Shown here: piece by piece, positions 19,684 to 28,163 of the stretch
How the letters are laid out: every line of letters begins with the position of its first letter
Numbering within the stretch: position 1 is the stretch's first letter
NCBI RefSeq assembly: GCF_004794515.1
Contig: NZ_SSDF01000083.1
Coordinates: 1 to 52,717 of the forward strand
Direction: 5' to 3'
DNA length: 52,717 nt
Origin: Microbacterium sp. A20
Lineage (GTDB): Bacteria; Actinomycetota; Actinomycetes; Actinomycetales; Microbacteriaceae
Notes under the pieces: model-generated
The model's input: only the letters and a program-made list of their open reading frames with translations
The model's database searches: none
Told to the model about the DNA's origin: nothing
Program-made: the position numbers and the translations under genes

Positions 19684-21359
19684 ATCATGATGCAAACGTG
19701 GCGGACGACAAACGAAGCCGATCAGCGCCGGAGAACTCGGTCGATCGGATCGCCAACCGCGAGCTGCAAGCGCATGTCGTGCGAGTGCCCAGCGGTAAGC
19801 TCGACGCGATGCCTCTCGACTCAGCCAAACGTGTGCGTGAGTATCTCCGCGTCTCGCTCGATCGTTCAGGCACGGGGAAGAGTCCTGATCAGCAGCACGA
19901 TGAGATCGTCGCTGAGGCCCAGGGACGCGGATGGCAGGTTCACTCCTCCCCCTACCGTGATGACAACCGAAGTGCCAGCCGCTACGCGCGACGGCAGCGT
20001 GAGGGATTCGCCCAGCTGATTTCAGATCTTGAGGACGACACCTTCGACGCTGATCTCCTCGCGATATGGGAGTCGAGCCGCGGTTCCCGCCGCACTGGTG
20101 AGTGGATTGACCTCGTGGACCTCTGCCGTGAACGCGGCGTCAGCATCTGGGTCCTGACCCATAACCGCGTCTACGACCCAGCGAACGCTCGGGATCGCCG
20201 CAGCCTCCGCGAAGACGCCTCTGACGCCGAGTACGAGTCCGATAAGACCAGCGAAAGGCTGAGACGCGATATGCGTGCGGCGGCGAAACGCGGTCGCCCC
20301 CACGGTAAGAACGTTTACGGCTATCAACGGGTCTACTCTGTGACCTCAAACGGCACCAAGGTGTTGGACAAGATCATCGAGCACCCGGATCAAGCCTGGG
20401 TTGTCAAGGAAGCGGCAGCGATGGTGCTTGCTGGCCGCTCGTACTACGACATTGCAGCGACGTTCAACGAACGCGAGATCCCACCGCGACGGCCCGCGCG
20501 CTCTGAGCACCGACGGTCGCTTGGCTGGACCGCGCCCGCTGTTAAACAGATGTTGACCATGCCCGTGTACATGGGGCAGCGAGTGCACAACCCCCGCGAG
20601 GGCGAGGCTGCGACGTACGACGGCATCTGGCCCGCCTTGATCGACCCCGACGACTGGCAGCGCCTCCAGTCTGCGATGACATCACGTGGATTCAAGTCGA
20701 ACAACTGGCCCGCTACCCATCTGCTGTCCGGGATCGCTCTGTGCGGAATCTGCGGCGCCCGGATGCGAGCCGGAAAACAGAATGCTGGCTCGTCAAAGGT
20801 CGACGAGGACGGCAACGTTATCCCCCGGCCTCGCTACTACGCCTATAACTGCATCGGTACGCCGGGACGACCGGGATTCCACGTCTCGATGCGCGAAGAA
20901 CATCTCGACCTGCTGGTTACCGAGCTAGTCCTCGCTCGCCTCGAACGCCCTGACTTCCTCGCCACCCTTGGTGGACAAGACGAGGAAGCGGATGCCGAGC
21001 GGAGGTCGATCGTCGACGAGATTCGAGGCCATGAGCAATGGCTCGAACAAGTCGCGATGGAAGCCGAGCGGCGTCGGGATCTTCGCATGCTCACCGAACA
21101 GCGTGATCTCGTCGAACCGAAGATTGAGGCGGCGCAGAAGCGGCTTGAGTCGCTTGCCGGCGCTGACCCTCTCATCGTCGAACTCGTCCGATCCCGACAG
21201 ATCAGAGAAACGTGGGCAGAGTGGACTGACAAGGGCGATATCGTGCGTCAGCGCCATGTCATTCGCGAGCTAATCGTGCCTCAGGTGCATCGCGTGCCGC
21301 CGGAAGCCGTCGGCAAACGCGGCCTCAATCCCGAGCGTGTGACGTTCGACTGGCGCTGA
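19680..21359 (+). CDS. large serine recombinase (element integrase)
   Basis: Site-specific recombinase of the large serine family, 559 residues as written. The catalytic N-terminal domain has RVREYLRVSLDRSGTG, with the nucleophile Ser in YLRVS near residue 59, and the conserved LLAIWESSRGSR and RDRRSLREDASDAEYESDKTSE segments (loop and helix E). The recombinase domain includes GKNVYGYQRVY and GWTAPAVKQMLTMPVYMGQ; the zinc ribbon shows CGICGARMRAG with further Cys in YNCIG; a coiled coil follows near residues 440-490. The GTG start gives a long N-terminal tail; ATG 19809 (MPLDSAKRVREYLRVS) is an equally good choice and matches the usual family start better. It should cut and rejoin the element at comEC. 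Confidence 0.92.
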   Translation: MNHDANVADDKRSRSAPENSVDRIANRELQAHVVRVPSGKLDAMPLDSAKRVREYLRVSLDRSGTGKSPDQQHDEIVAEAQGRGWQVHSSPYRDDNRSASRYARRQREGFAQLISDLEDDTFDADLLAIWESSRGSRRTGEWIDLVDLCRERGVSIWVLTHNRVYDPANARDRRSLREDASDAEYESDKTSERLRRDMRAAAKRGRPHGKNVYGYQRVYSVTSNGTKVLDKIIEHPDQAWVVKEAAAMVLAGRSYYDIAATFNEREIPPRRPARSEHRRSLGWTAPAVKQMLTMPVYMGQRVHNPREGEAATYDGIWPALIDPDDWQRLQSAMTSRGFKSNNWPATHLLSGIALCGICGARMRAGKQNAGSSKVDEDGNVIPRPRYYAYNCIGTPGRPGFHVSMREEHLDLLVTELVLARLERPDFLATLGGQDEEADAERRSIVDEIRGHEQWLEQVAMEAERRRDLRMLTEQRDLVEPKIEAAQKRLESLAGADPLIVELVRSRQIRETWAEWTDKGDIVRQRHVIRELIVPQVHRVPPEAVGKRGLNPERVTFDWR

Positions 21360-21387
21360 CGACTAGACAGGTCTTCAGCCTGAGCCC

Positions 21388-21963
21388 TCAGAGCAGGTTG
21401 GCTTCACGAGCTCGCACGATCCAGTTCGTCGCGGTCCGTGCGTGCAGCCCGAAGGTTTCCGCCACTGCCTTAGCGGGCGGGTATCTGACGACACTGGCGA
21501 GCCGGTAGACCGTTGCCACATCAGCCACATCGACGCCCTGCCCTTTCCGGTGCGCGAGACGATCTCGGTGTTGCCGAAATTCAGGGGCAACAAAATCGAC
21601 GACAGCGTCTGACAGCGCGCGTCCTTCGAGCTGAAACGTGCGCGGAAGCACCCACCGCAGGACGCTTAGCGGAGCTACCGCACGAAGCAGGGAACCGCTG
21701 ACCTCGGCCCCTCGTCCAGCGGTCACTGTCACCTTATGTAGTCGGTAGCTTCCACTGGAACGCCCGAGGTGAGCTTCTATCTCGAGAACCGAATCATCAC
21801 GCTCGTTAGCTTGCACCCCGGGGAGGTTCGCTAGCTCGCCCCAAGCTCTGACAGTCGCGGGTGCCCATACGCCCGGATACACAAGATGGCGATCGGCGCT
21901 GAGGTCGATACTCCATCCCCGGTCTTCGATGTCTGTCTCGGGTGTGATCGGCACGACGACCAT
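21388..21963 (-). CDS. element-borne protein with C-terminal helix-turn-helix
   Basis: An unrecognised protein of 191 residues. The N-terminal part has beta-strand-like stretches (WSIDLSADRHLVYPGVWAPA) and a middle LLRAVAPLSVLRWVLP; the C-terminus looks like a DNA-binding helix-turn-helix, VYRLASVVRYPPAKAVAETF then GLHARTATNWIVRAREANLL. I chose ATG 21963 (MVVVPITPETD) over the longer frame. It converges with the integrase and diverges from the excisionase-helicase transcript, the position of a regulator of element excision or replication, which is inference. Confidence 0.65.
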   Translation of the reverse strand: MVVVPITPETDIEDRGWSIDLSADRHLVYPGVWAPATVRAWGELANLPGVQANERDDSVLEIEAHLGRSSGSYRLHKVTVTAGRGAEVSGSLLRAVAPLSVLRWVLPRTFQLEGRALSDAVVDFVAPEFRQHRDRLAHRKGQGVDVADVATVYRLASVVRYPPAKAVAETFGLHARTATNWIVRAREANLL

Positions 21964-22122
21964 CCTATCGATTCCCAGACTTGTCCGAGCTAGGCAACGC
22001 ATGTAATGTATCAAACACAACAGAAGAACGAACCGGCGGAGCCATCTTCAACTTCCATCGTGGCCGGAACACTCAGTCCCGTCGCGGCGGCCTCTTCGGG
22101 ACATAACCGTAAGGAGTGTTCC

Positions 22123-22347
22123 GTGGAGTCCACCGATTCAACGACACCAACGCCCGAAACTCTGCTGAGTGCCTTCTCTGTCGCTCAAGCTGAGGACATC
22201 ACCACTCGATCGAGCTTCGTTCTCCGCGCTGACATCCGCGCAGGCAAGCTGACCGCCTACAAATTTGGTGGCCTCTGGAGGATCCTCCCCTCGGATCTTG
22301 AGGCGTACCGCGCATCTCTGATCACTCCGTCGCGGAGCGCACGTTGA
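22123..22347 (+). CDS. excisionase-like helix-turn-helix protein
   Basis: A 74-residue protein with a MerR-like/excisionase fold: SAFSVAQAEDITTRSSFVLR (helix-turn-helix) and the wing-like DIRAGKLTAYKFGGLWRILPSDLEAY. The GTG at 22123 has an excellent ribosome site (aaggag, six bases away); the frame continues upstream but without a better start. Proteins like this direct serine or tyrosine recombinases toward excision or act as small repressors. It heads a chain of three coupled genes: its stop overlaps the TTG of the next frame (TTGA). Confidence 0.75.
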   Translation: MESTDSTTPTPETLLSAFSVAQAEDITTRSSFVLRADIRAGKLTAYKFGGLWRILPSDLEAYRASLITPSRSAR

Positions 22348-22505
22348 GCGCGGGCGTGCTGGAGCGGATTCAGAGTCCGACCATCTCGCACGACCCGGAG
22401 AGCATTCGCATCTGGGCTCGGGATCGAGCAGCGGCCGCTCCCCCGCTTTCGCAGCAGCAGTCGCTCCGGTTGCAGGGACTGTTCTCGGGAGGTCGTCACA
22501 AGTGA
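22344..22505 (+). CDS. 53-codon micro-ORF coupled between excisionase and helicase
   Basis: A short frame beginning with TTG inside the excisionase stop (TTGA) and ending with TGA inside the GTG of the next gene (GTGA), so both junctions are four-base overlaps. The product has 53 residues, begins SAGVLERIQSPTISHDPESI and continues RIWARDRAAAAPPLSQQQSL to a basic C-terminus (SGGRHK). No family recognised. The double overlap and the absence of stops over a stretch too short to be chosen by chance alone argue that it is translated. It could serve mainly to pass ribosomes to the helicase gene. Confidence 0.6.
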   Translation: MSAGVLERIQSPTISHDPESIRIWARDRAAAAPPLSQQQSLRLQGLFSGGRHK

Positions 22506-24271
22506 CCGAGAAAGAAATCCGCCCCAGCGCGGAAAGCTCTGAGGCGGAAGAGACACTTGGCGGCGTCGCTTTCGATTCTACTGCTGACGAGGGACGCTCG
22601 GTCAGCTACGGAAGCGCGCAATCATCGCGTACGACAATCCCGTCCCTTGAGACTCTCATCGGGCGCACCGTGGTGGACTACCTGAACTCCATTGCGGACG
22701 AGCCTGACCTAGCTCTGAGCGCGATCCGGGACGGAGTTCTTGCGCGCATCAATGCCGAGATTCAGCTAGAGAATATTGGGCGACAGTCCACATCGGCACC
22801 GAAGCTGCTCCCCCACACCTGGCTGGACGAACTCTCTGTGGTGAACATCCTGCTTGCTCGATATCCGATCATCAAGGTCGACCTGACCAACGGTCACGGA
22901 AACGAGAAGCACGGGGTACTAGCGATCTACGAGGACTCCGGCGACCTCAACGGAATCTACAACACCGACGAGTCGCGACTCAGAAAGCTAATCAGCGACC
23001 TCCGTCCGTCCTTCAAGAGCTCGGCGATCGAGTCTGCCCTCAAACGTATGCACATCCATGCCCCCGTCCGGCGCCGCACGCTCGAAGCGCATCTGATTCC
23101 AGTCGCCAACGGCGTTTTCGACCACGCACGCCAGCGCCTACGCGAGTTCTCACAGGACTGGGTATTCCTCTCGAAAGTTCAATCTGCGTATGACGAACAT
23201 GCTCAGAGCCCCCGCATAGCTCAGGCCGACGGGACCGAGTGGGAAGTCGAGGAGTGGTTCCAATCCCTTTCTGACGACGAAGGAGTCTCCGAGCTTCTAT
23301 GGCAGGTCGCGAGCGCAGCTCTGCGGCCATTCGTCGGCTGGAAGAAATCGGCATTCCTCATCGGGCCCGCCGGAAACGGCGGAAAGGGAAGCTTCCTCAA
23401 GATGCTCAGCAACCTCGTTGGAGCGTCTGGGCACAGCGCAATCCCGCTGGCTGCCTTCGGTAACACCTTCAGCCTGGCCGCCCTGATGACGCGCAACGTC
23501 AATCTGGTCGACGAGAACGCAGTGGGAGTGTTCGCCACGAACCTCGACCCGTGGAAGGCATGCATCACCGGAGACATGATCAAGCTCGAGGAAAAGTACG
23601 AGCGTGCGGTCTACATGCGCTGGCTCGGCTTCGATATTCAGTGTTTGAACGAGACGAACCCCCGGGTCAAGGACAAGTCGCGGTCCATGCTGCGACGGAT
23701 GCTCTTCGTTCCGATGGTCAAGAACTTTTCAGGGGTGGAGAACACGGCAATCCGCGATGTATACCTCAAAGACCCTGAGGTGCTCGCTTACGTACTCAAG
23801 CGCGCGCTCCACATGACTCACACCGCGTTCGATGTCCCGCTCGTATCGCAGCAAGCGAGCGAGCGCTGGTTTAGCTCGAACAATAAGGTCGCCGGTTGGT
23901 GGATGGAACACAAGGACCAGTTCGCCTGGGACCTGCTCCCCTGGGCGTTCCTATACGACGCGTATAAAGCGTGGCACTCGACGGTCGAGCCCAGCGGAAT
24001 GGTCGAGGGACTCAATCAGTTCACGGAGTCGCTCCGAGAGCATCTCCGGGCCTCGGAGGAATGGATGCCCACTGCCACTTCGACGCGCCCCGGCGGGCGG
24101 ATGGTGGAGCCAGAGCCCCTCATTGAGGAGTACAACCTCACGCGTTGGATGAATCCGACCTACACAGGCACCGACCCGCGGAGGCGCTGTGTGCCCGTGC
24201 TCAAGGCGAACTACAAGGGGTTGCTTCGTCGTATGGTCTCGACCGCGCCGCTGGACGGGCGAGACGACTGA
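22502..24271 (+). CDS. P4-type helicase/primase-like replication protein
   Basis: A 589-residue protein of the phage/plasmid primase (P4 family, D5-like) SF3 helicase group. The Walker A motif is GPAGNGGKGS near residue 286 after SAFLI, followed by LAAFGNTFSLAALMTRNVN and LVDENAV (Walker B), and the sensor-like IQCLNETNPRVKDKSRSMLR. C-terminal residues after about 450 look like the family's DNA-binding extension. No clear primase catalytic domain is visible at the N-terminus. It probably starts or supports replication of the excised element. GTG start overlaps the micro-ORF stop. Confidence 0.82.
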   Translation: MTEKEIRPSAESSEAEETLGGVAFDSTADEGRSVSYGSAQSSRTTIPSLETLIGRTVVDYLNSIADEPDLALSAIRDGVLARINAEIQLENIGRQSTSAPKLLPHTWLDELSVVNILLARYPIIKVDLTNGHGNEKHGVLAIYEDSGDLNGIYNTDESRLRKLISDLRPSFKSSAIESALKRMHIHAPVRRRTLEAHLIPVANGVFDHARQRLREFSQDWVFLSKVQSAYDEHAQSPRIAQADGTEWEVEEWFQSLSDDEGVSELLWQVASAALRPFVGWKKSAFLIGPAGNGGKGSFLKMLSNLVGASGHSAIPLAAFGNTFSLAALMTRNVNLVDENAVGVFATNLDPWKACITGDMIKLEEKYERAVYMRWLGFDIQCLNETNPRVKDKSRSMLRRMLFVPMVKNFSGVENTAIRDVYLKDPEVLAYVLKRALHMTHTAFDVPLVSQQASERWFSSNNKVAGWWMEHKDQFAWDLLPWAFLYDAYKAWHSTVEPSGMVEGLNQFTESLREHLRASEEWMPTATSTRPGGRMVEPEPLIEEYNLTRWMNPTYTGTDPRRRCVPVLKANYKGLLRRMVSTAPLDGRDD

Positions 24272-24721
24272 TGCATGTACCCATCGAGTCCCGCCGAGAT
24301 GTCTCACCACGACCGGGCGGCGGCGTCCACCATTTGCGGGCGTCATCTCTCCCAAGCGGCACTGACGTGAATGTCGTCGCCGACGGCGATCGCAGCGATG
24401 CCTACGACGCGGTGTACTTGCGGGGGCGGGAACGAGGCTGCTGTCAGACCGTGTCCTGCCCGCGGCCCGGCCGCGCCATCGCCCTGCGGGGTCTCTGCCC
24501 CGCAGGGCGCCAGGAGCACCCCTCCGCTTACTTCGGCGGGTGGTGTTTTCCCTCACGTCAGAAGAAAGGTGTAGCCCCATACACTTCTGATCCCGCTTCG
24601 CTCGTCAGAAGCTCCGGCGGCTTTCCCGAGGGCTTCTCCTGTCGAGTATCCAAAACCAGGCTCCGTGGTCTGTTGCGTCGAGGACGGAACAGACCACGGA
24701 CGAGGTCGAGAGGGGTGAAGC
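24272..24721. other. hairpin-rich region upstream of the relaxase gene, candidate oriT
   Basis: A 450-base non-coding stretch with three inverted repeats: 24481-24491 with 24498-24508 (gccctgcgggg); 24558-24564 with 24584-24590 (tcagaag/cttctga) enclosing gtgta...tacac; and a perfect 12-bp repeat, 24663-24674 (ccgtggtctgtt) with 24688-24699, just 22 bases before the mob start. MobV relaxases nick at hairpins located directly upstream of their own gene, so 24555-24700 is the best oriT candidate. The first hairpin could also terminate the helicase transcript. Open frames here show no protein-like sequence. Confidence 0.55.
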
Positions 24722-25861
24722 ATGAGCTACACCATGACCTATGACGTGTCTCACAAAGTCAAGCGCGGAGGGCATGCGAAGGCCTTCTTCAGGCACATCG
24801 CGCGAGACGCTGACCAAAGAGCCGGCTTCACCTTTCCCCAGTCGAATCCGAACATTGTCCCGGAGAGAACTGCTCTCAACATGACGATGGTCAACGACGG
24901 CTCGGGCAGTGTGAGGCGTCTTAAATCCGTTGATGGCCGGCCGCCGTCGGACGAGCTCGATGACTACCTCAAGCAGCGCCTTGAGTCAGTCGGGAGGGCT
25001 CTTCGCAAGGACGCCGTCTTGATTCGCGGCGTCGTCCTCCAGCTCGATCCCAAGTGGTTCGCCGAACACGATGCCTCTTGGCGCGAGAAAGGGCCGAGCA
25101 AGGACTCCTACGCGTACATGGGAACGGCGCTGGATTGGGTTGTCGCCGAGTTCGGTGCGGACAACATCGTGGGGTTCTCCGTGCACCTAGACGAATTGCA
25201 TCCAGCCCTGCACGCGGCAGTAGTCCCAATTACAGAAGACGGACGACTCTCCCAGAAGGACTTCTTCAGGGGGCCAGCCGATCTGAGGCGACAACACAAA
25301 GAGCTTCGCGCTGTGATGGCTGAAGCCGGCTACAACGTGGAGCACCGAGTTACAGAACGCTCGAGAGAACATCTCAGTAGCAGCGAGTTTCAGAGAAGAG
25401 CAGATTGGCTCCGTGACACCACCGGTGAGCTCGAGAAGGAACGGGAGGCGAGCGAATATATGCGTCGAAACTTGGCCGCCTGGGTTTCCGACCTCGATGA
25501 TCGGGAGTCCGCCGTTCTCGAAAGGGAGCGAGAGCTGGCGGCTCGCAGGCTCGCAGCGGAGGACGCAGTCCGCGACGCGAATGAGACTCGACTCCAGGCG
25601 CAGCTTACTCAGCGAATGGCCGCGCGAGCGCGAGAAGATGCCGACGCGGAGAGCCAACGGATGCGGAACATCAATGCGCGCCTTGAGAGCGTCCCCGCGG
25701 ACGTGGAACGGTGGCTGGACAAGGCGAAGGTTGGCGGTAAGCCACTTCGCGAGCTCTTTGACGCCGACATGGCAAAATCACGCAACACCCGGAGGGCGTT
25801 GCTCGAAAAGATAGAGAAAGACGCTCGACCAGAAGTCAAAGGGTTCGATCGCGAGAGATAA
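24722..25861 (+). CDS. MobV-family relaxase (plasmid recombination enzyme)
   Basis: Relaxase of 379 residues in the MobV/Pre family. The key motif is HLDELHPALH at residues 155-164 (family HxDExxPHxH, metal and catalytic histidines), preceded by AYMGTALDWVVAEFGADNIVG. The N-terminal motif I region is MSYTMTYDVSHKVKRGG. From about residue 230 a long charged coiled coil runs to the end (EKEREASEYMRRN, DDRESAVLERERELAARRLA), usual for MobV proteins. It would nick oriT and lead the strand into a recipient using another element's transfer machinery; no type IV secretion genes are seen in the window. Confidence 0.85.
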   Translation: MSYTMTYDVSHKVKRGGHAKAFFRHIARDADQRAGFTFPQSNPNIVPERTALNMTMVNDGSGSVRRLKSVDGRPPSDELDDYLKQRLESVGRALRKDAVLIRGVVLQLDPKWFAEHDASWREKGPSKDSYAYMGTALDWVVAEFGADNIVGFSVHLDELHPALHAAVVPITEDGRLSQKDFFRGPADLRRQHKELRAVMAEAGYNVEHRVTERSREHLSSSEFQRRADWLRDTTGELEKEREASEYMRRNLAAWVSDLDDRESAVLERERELAARRLAAEDAVRDANETRLQAQLTQRMAARAREDADAESQRMRNINARLESVPADVERWLDKAKVGGKPLRELFDADMAKSRNTRRALLEKIEKDARPEVKGFDRER

Positions 25862-25883
25862 CACGCTCGACGGCGGCTGGGCG

Positions 25884-25940
25884 GCTGGTGGCCGCGGGGT
25901 GACCACTAAACGGTCAGCCCGCGGCCACCAGCCATTTTCT
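25884..25940 (+). terminator. intrinsic terminator after the relaxase gene
   Basis: A perfect 15-bp inverted repeat, 25884-25898 (gctggtggccgcggg) with 25918-25932, with an inner tgacc/ggtca pair, followed by CATTTTCT. It lies 22 bases after the mob stop. Confidence 0.8.
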
Positions 25941-26428
25941 CTTGGATCTTCGCATCTCCTGGGCGTGAACTGGCCATAGTATGGCCGGGAGACGGCCACC
26001 TCGCGGCCACACTAGGTGGCGACCACGGCCTCCATTGGACCTGCTCTCCACATTATGGTCGCGCGGTGGCCCACTCGTGGCCACTCGGGACGGCTGATCC
26101 AGAGCGATGAGTCCAGGATGACCGACTAAGAAGCTCACCGCCGCCAGCCAACAGGTTGCACAGAGTGCAGGCGGATGCTTCCTGGATCCCTCGAGGCTTG
26201 AGGGCGAGTTGGCGTGGCCAGCTGACGGCCCACCTAAGACAGGCGGCTCTCCTCGCTCATCGCCGGGCAAGCCGGTACAAGACCGTGAGAACTGGGTCAA
26301 CCGCCACGCTTATCAGCCGTGTCGGTGGTCGTGAATAGGGTACCAATGATGACTAATCCCAGCGCGCGTCTGCTGCACACACACCTGTCTGATCTCGCTA
26401 GGATCGGAACACCCACAGGCGGACAAAA
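25933..26428. repeat. GGCCAC-rich iterated region
   Basis: A non-coding stretch of about 500 bases. Between about 25975 and 26095 the hexamer GGCCAC or its complement (or one-base variants tggcca, tggccg, acggcc) occurs eight or so times at irregular spacing, in both orientations, continuing the sequence of the terminator stem just upstream. From 26100 to 26428 I see nothing beyond short open frames without protein character and a promoter-like run before the nuclease gene. The iterations might bind a replication or partition protein. Confidence 0.4.
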
Positions 26429-27508
26429 GTGAAGGTGATCACCCGAGTCAACGCCGTCCCCCTCTGGAGAGTCTCGCCCGACGGGCTCGAGCCTGTGCAC
26501 GCGCAAAAGTTCAGCGTTGAGACGGACCTTGAGGACATGGTCGAGTCTGCGCCCGACATTCTCGGCGAAAAACTCCTAGTGATCGGGAGACAGGTCACGA
26601 CACCGCTCGGCCGAGTGCTCGACCTACTAGCACTAGATGAGAACGCGTCGACGAAGGTCATCGAGCTCAAGAGGGACCGTGCGAAAGACGATGCGGTCGG
26701 CCAGCTTGTGGCGTACGGCGCATGGGCGGCGACGCTCGGTCGAGCTGAGTTGGAGCGCATCTTCAGCGACTACAGCATCCAGAGACGAGCAGTCGCTGGG
26801 ACGCCGCCAGGCCTGAACGAAGCCTTCTTCGAAGTCTTCGGCGTGGCTCTGCCGCCAAGGGTGAATCAGACGCAGACGTTGACACTCGTAGCTCGGACAA
26901 TCGACGCTGCGACGCTAGGCGCGGTCAGGTTCATGCGCGATAGAGATCTGCCGATCAGTGTGCACCTGGTAGGAAGCTACTCTGCGCGCGGCGAAACGTG
27001 GGTAACCTGCACCGAATGGATCGATCTCGACCCCGCGAGGGACAGACCGATCAGCTTGCGTGCCCAGTTTCAAGAACTCCACGTTGCGACAGTCGCTGCG
27101 GTCGAACAGGGTACAAGCCAACTCCTCGTGCAGCTCAGGAAGCAACAGCCACGACGAACCGGCCATGAGCGCCCGTTCTTTCGAAAAGGTACTCACGGCG
27201 ACATCTTGTGCTTCGCCCTGTTGTACATGCCACGATTTACAACGGCATACGTTCCATATTCACTACTCGACGCGCTCTACGACTGGTGGGTCGACGAGCA
27301 GGCTGCGCTCGGTGTCGAGAGAGTCAAGCCAGCACACAACTTTCCTCATCAGCTAGCAATCGCCATCGAGCTTGCGGGCGGCTGGCGCAAGGAGCGAAAG
27401 TACTGGGACGAGGACCCCTCTTTGGTCAATGAACGCCTTCGATTTCTCGTGAGGCAATGGATCTTGCCCTCACGAGGCCAACTTCTGCGCGGCTATGCGC
27501 GCAATTAG
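26429..27508 (+). CDS. NucS/DUF91-like nuclease domain protein
   Basis: A 359-residue protein whose N-terminal half carries a PD-(D/E)XK nuclease core: GRVLDLLALDENASTKVIEL then KRDRAKDDAVGQLVAYGAWA, that is D, ELK and the Q-x3-Y of RecB-like or NucS C-terminal domains (about residues 60-95). The N-terminal MVESAPDILGEKLLVIGRQ also matches NucS/DUF91. The remaining 200 residues are not recognised. It starts at a GTG. A DNA nuclease on a mobile element could act in defence or in competition with other elements; this is inference. Confidence 0.72.
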   Translation: MKVITRVNAVPLWRVSPDGLEPVHAQKFSVETDLEDMVESAPDILGEKLLVIGRQVTTPLGRVLDLLALDENASTKVIELKRDRAKDDAVGQLVAYGAWAATLGRAELERIFSDYSIQRRAVAGTPPGLNEAFFEVFGVALPPRVNQTQTLTLVARTIDAATLGAVRFMRDRDLPISVHLVGSYSARGETWVTCTEWIDLDPARDRPISLRAQFQELHVATVAAVEQGTSQLLVQLRKQQPRRTGHERPFFRKGTHGDILCFALLYMPRFTTAYVPYSLLDALYDWWVDEQAALGVERVKPAHNFPHQLAIAIELAGGWRKERKYWDEDPSLVNERLRFLVRQWILPSRGQLLRGYARN

Positions 27509-28163
27509 AGCGGTGCTCGCGGGGGCGCGAATGACGGAGGTAGCCCGAGCGTAGCTCGGAGGACCACTCGAGCTACGGACTAGCTACACTCGTAATATAG
27601 CCTGACCTGGTGTTTTTGTACATGTAGCTTTGTAGCCGTATATCTGCTAGCCCTGTGAATGGAACAGATCATCAGCTCCCACCACCCGGTTCGCCAGAAC
27701 GGGATGCACCGAGCTACATGGCTACATTGAACAGAAATACCAGTTCAGAAACGGATTCAACCTTTCACCGGTCCGCTACCCGGACGCTACCGCGGGCTAC
27801 GACGGGCTCAACGACGGTGTAGAGGCCTCGATCTCCCCCACGGCGTACTCGGCGGTGTCCACGGTCCACCTGATGGCTCCCAGAGCACCCGCGCGCCGAG
27901 AGAGCGCAGGGCACGAGTCACAATCTTCCCCAGCAATCCCTTGCGCACCTCCGCGCGACTTCGCCGCGGAACTACCTGCGCGGCCCTCCCGATCGCCCAG
28001 ATCGATCCTGTAGAGAAGCTGAGGATCGAGCAACTTTGCGTGGCGCCGTACTCCCTCGGTGATGGCTCACTGTCGTTGATCGCATCAAGACGTCCACCGC
28101 GGAGCAATCACTGAATTGGTGTCTGTTGTTCGCCGCGTATCGTCAGATCCTCCTTTGGTACCG
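27509..28163. other. non-coding region with paired gtagc repeats
   Basis: About 650 bases without a convincing gene. From 27570 to 27740 the sequence is AT-richer and holds short repeats of the type atgtagc-n-tgtagc: one near 27628 (catgtagctttgtagccg) and an inverted counterpart near 27711 (gagctacatggctacattg), plus gagctac and tagctac nearby. This could be an origin or operator. From 27800 to 28110 minus-strand frames of 78 and 99 codons exist; each has short protein-like pieces in different frames (GKIVTRALRSLGAR, GAIRWTVDTAEYAVGEIEA), so a decayed gene is possible. Confidence 0.4.

Noticed and set aside
19680..21359. The integrase as the resolvase acting on the res-like sites
   Set aside because: It is a large serine recombinase with zinc ribbon and coiled coil; these use simple att sites, not res sites with accessory subsites. 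A small resolvase is expected elsewhere.
24145..24744. A 199-codon frame between helicase and relaxase
   Set aside because: It crosses the 3' end of the helicase gene and the hairpin region, runs over the relaxase start, and has no protein-like pattern.
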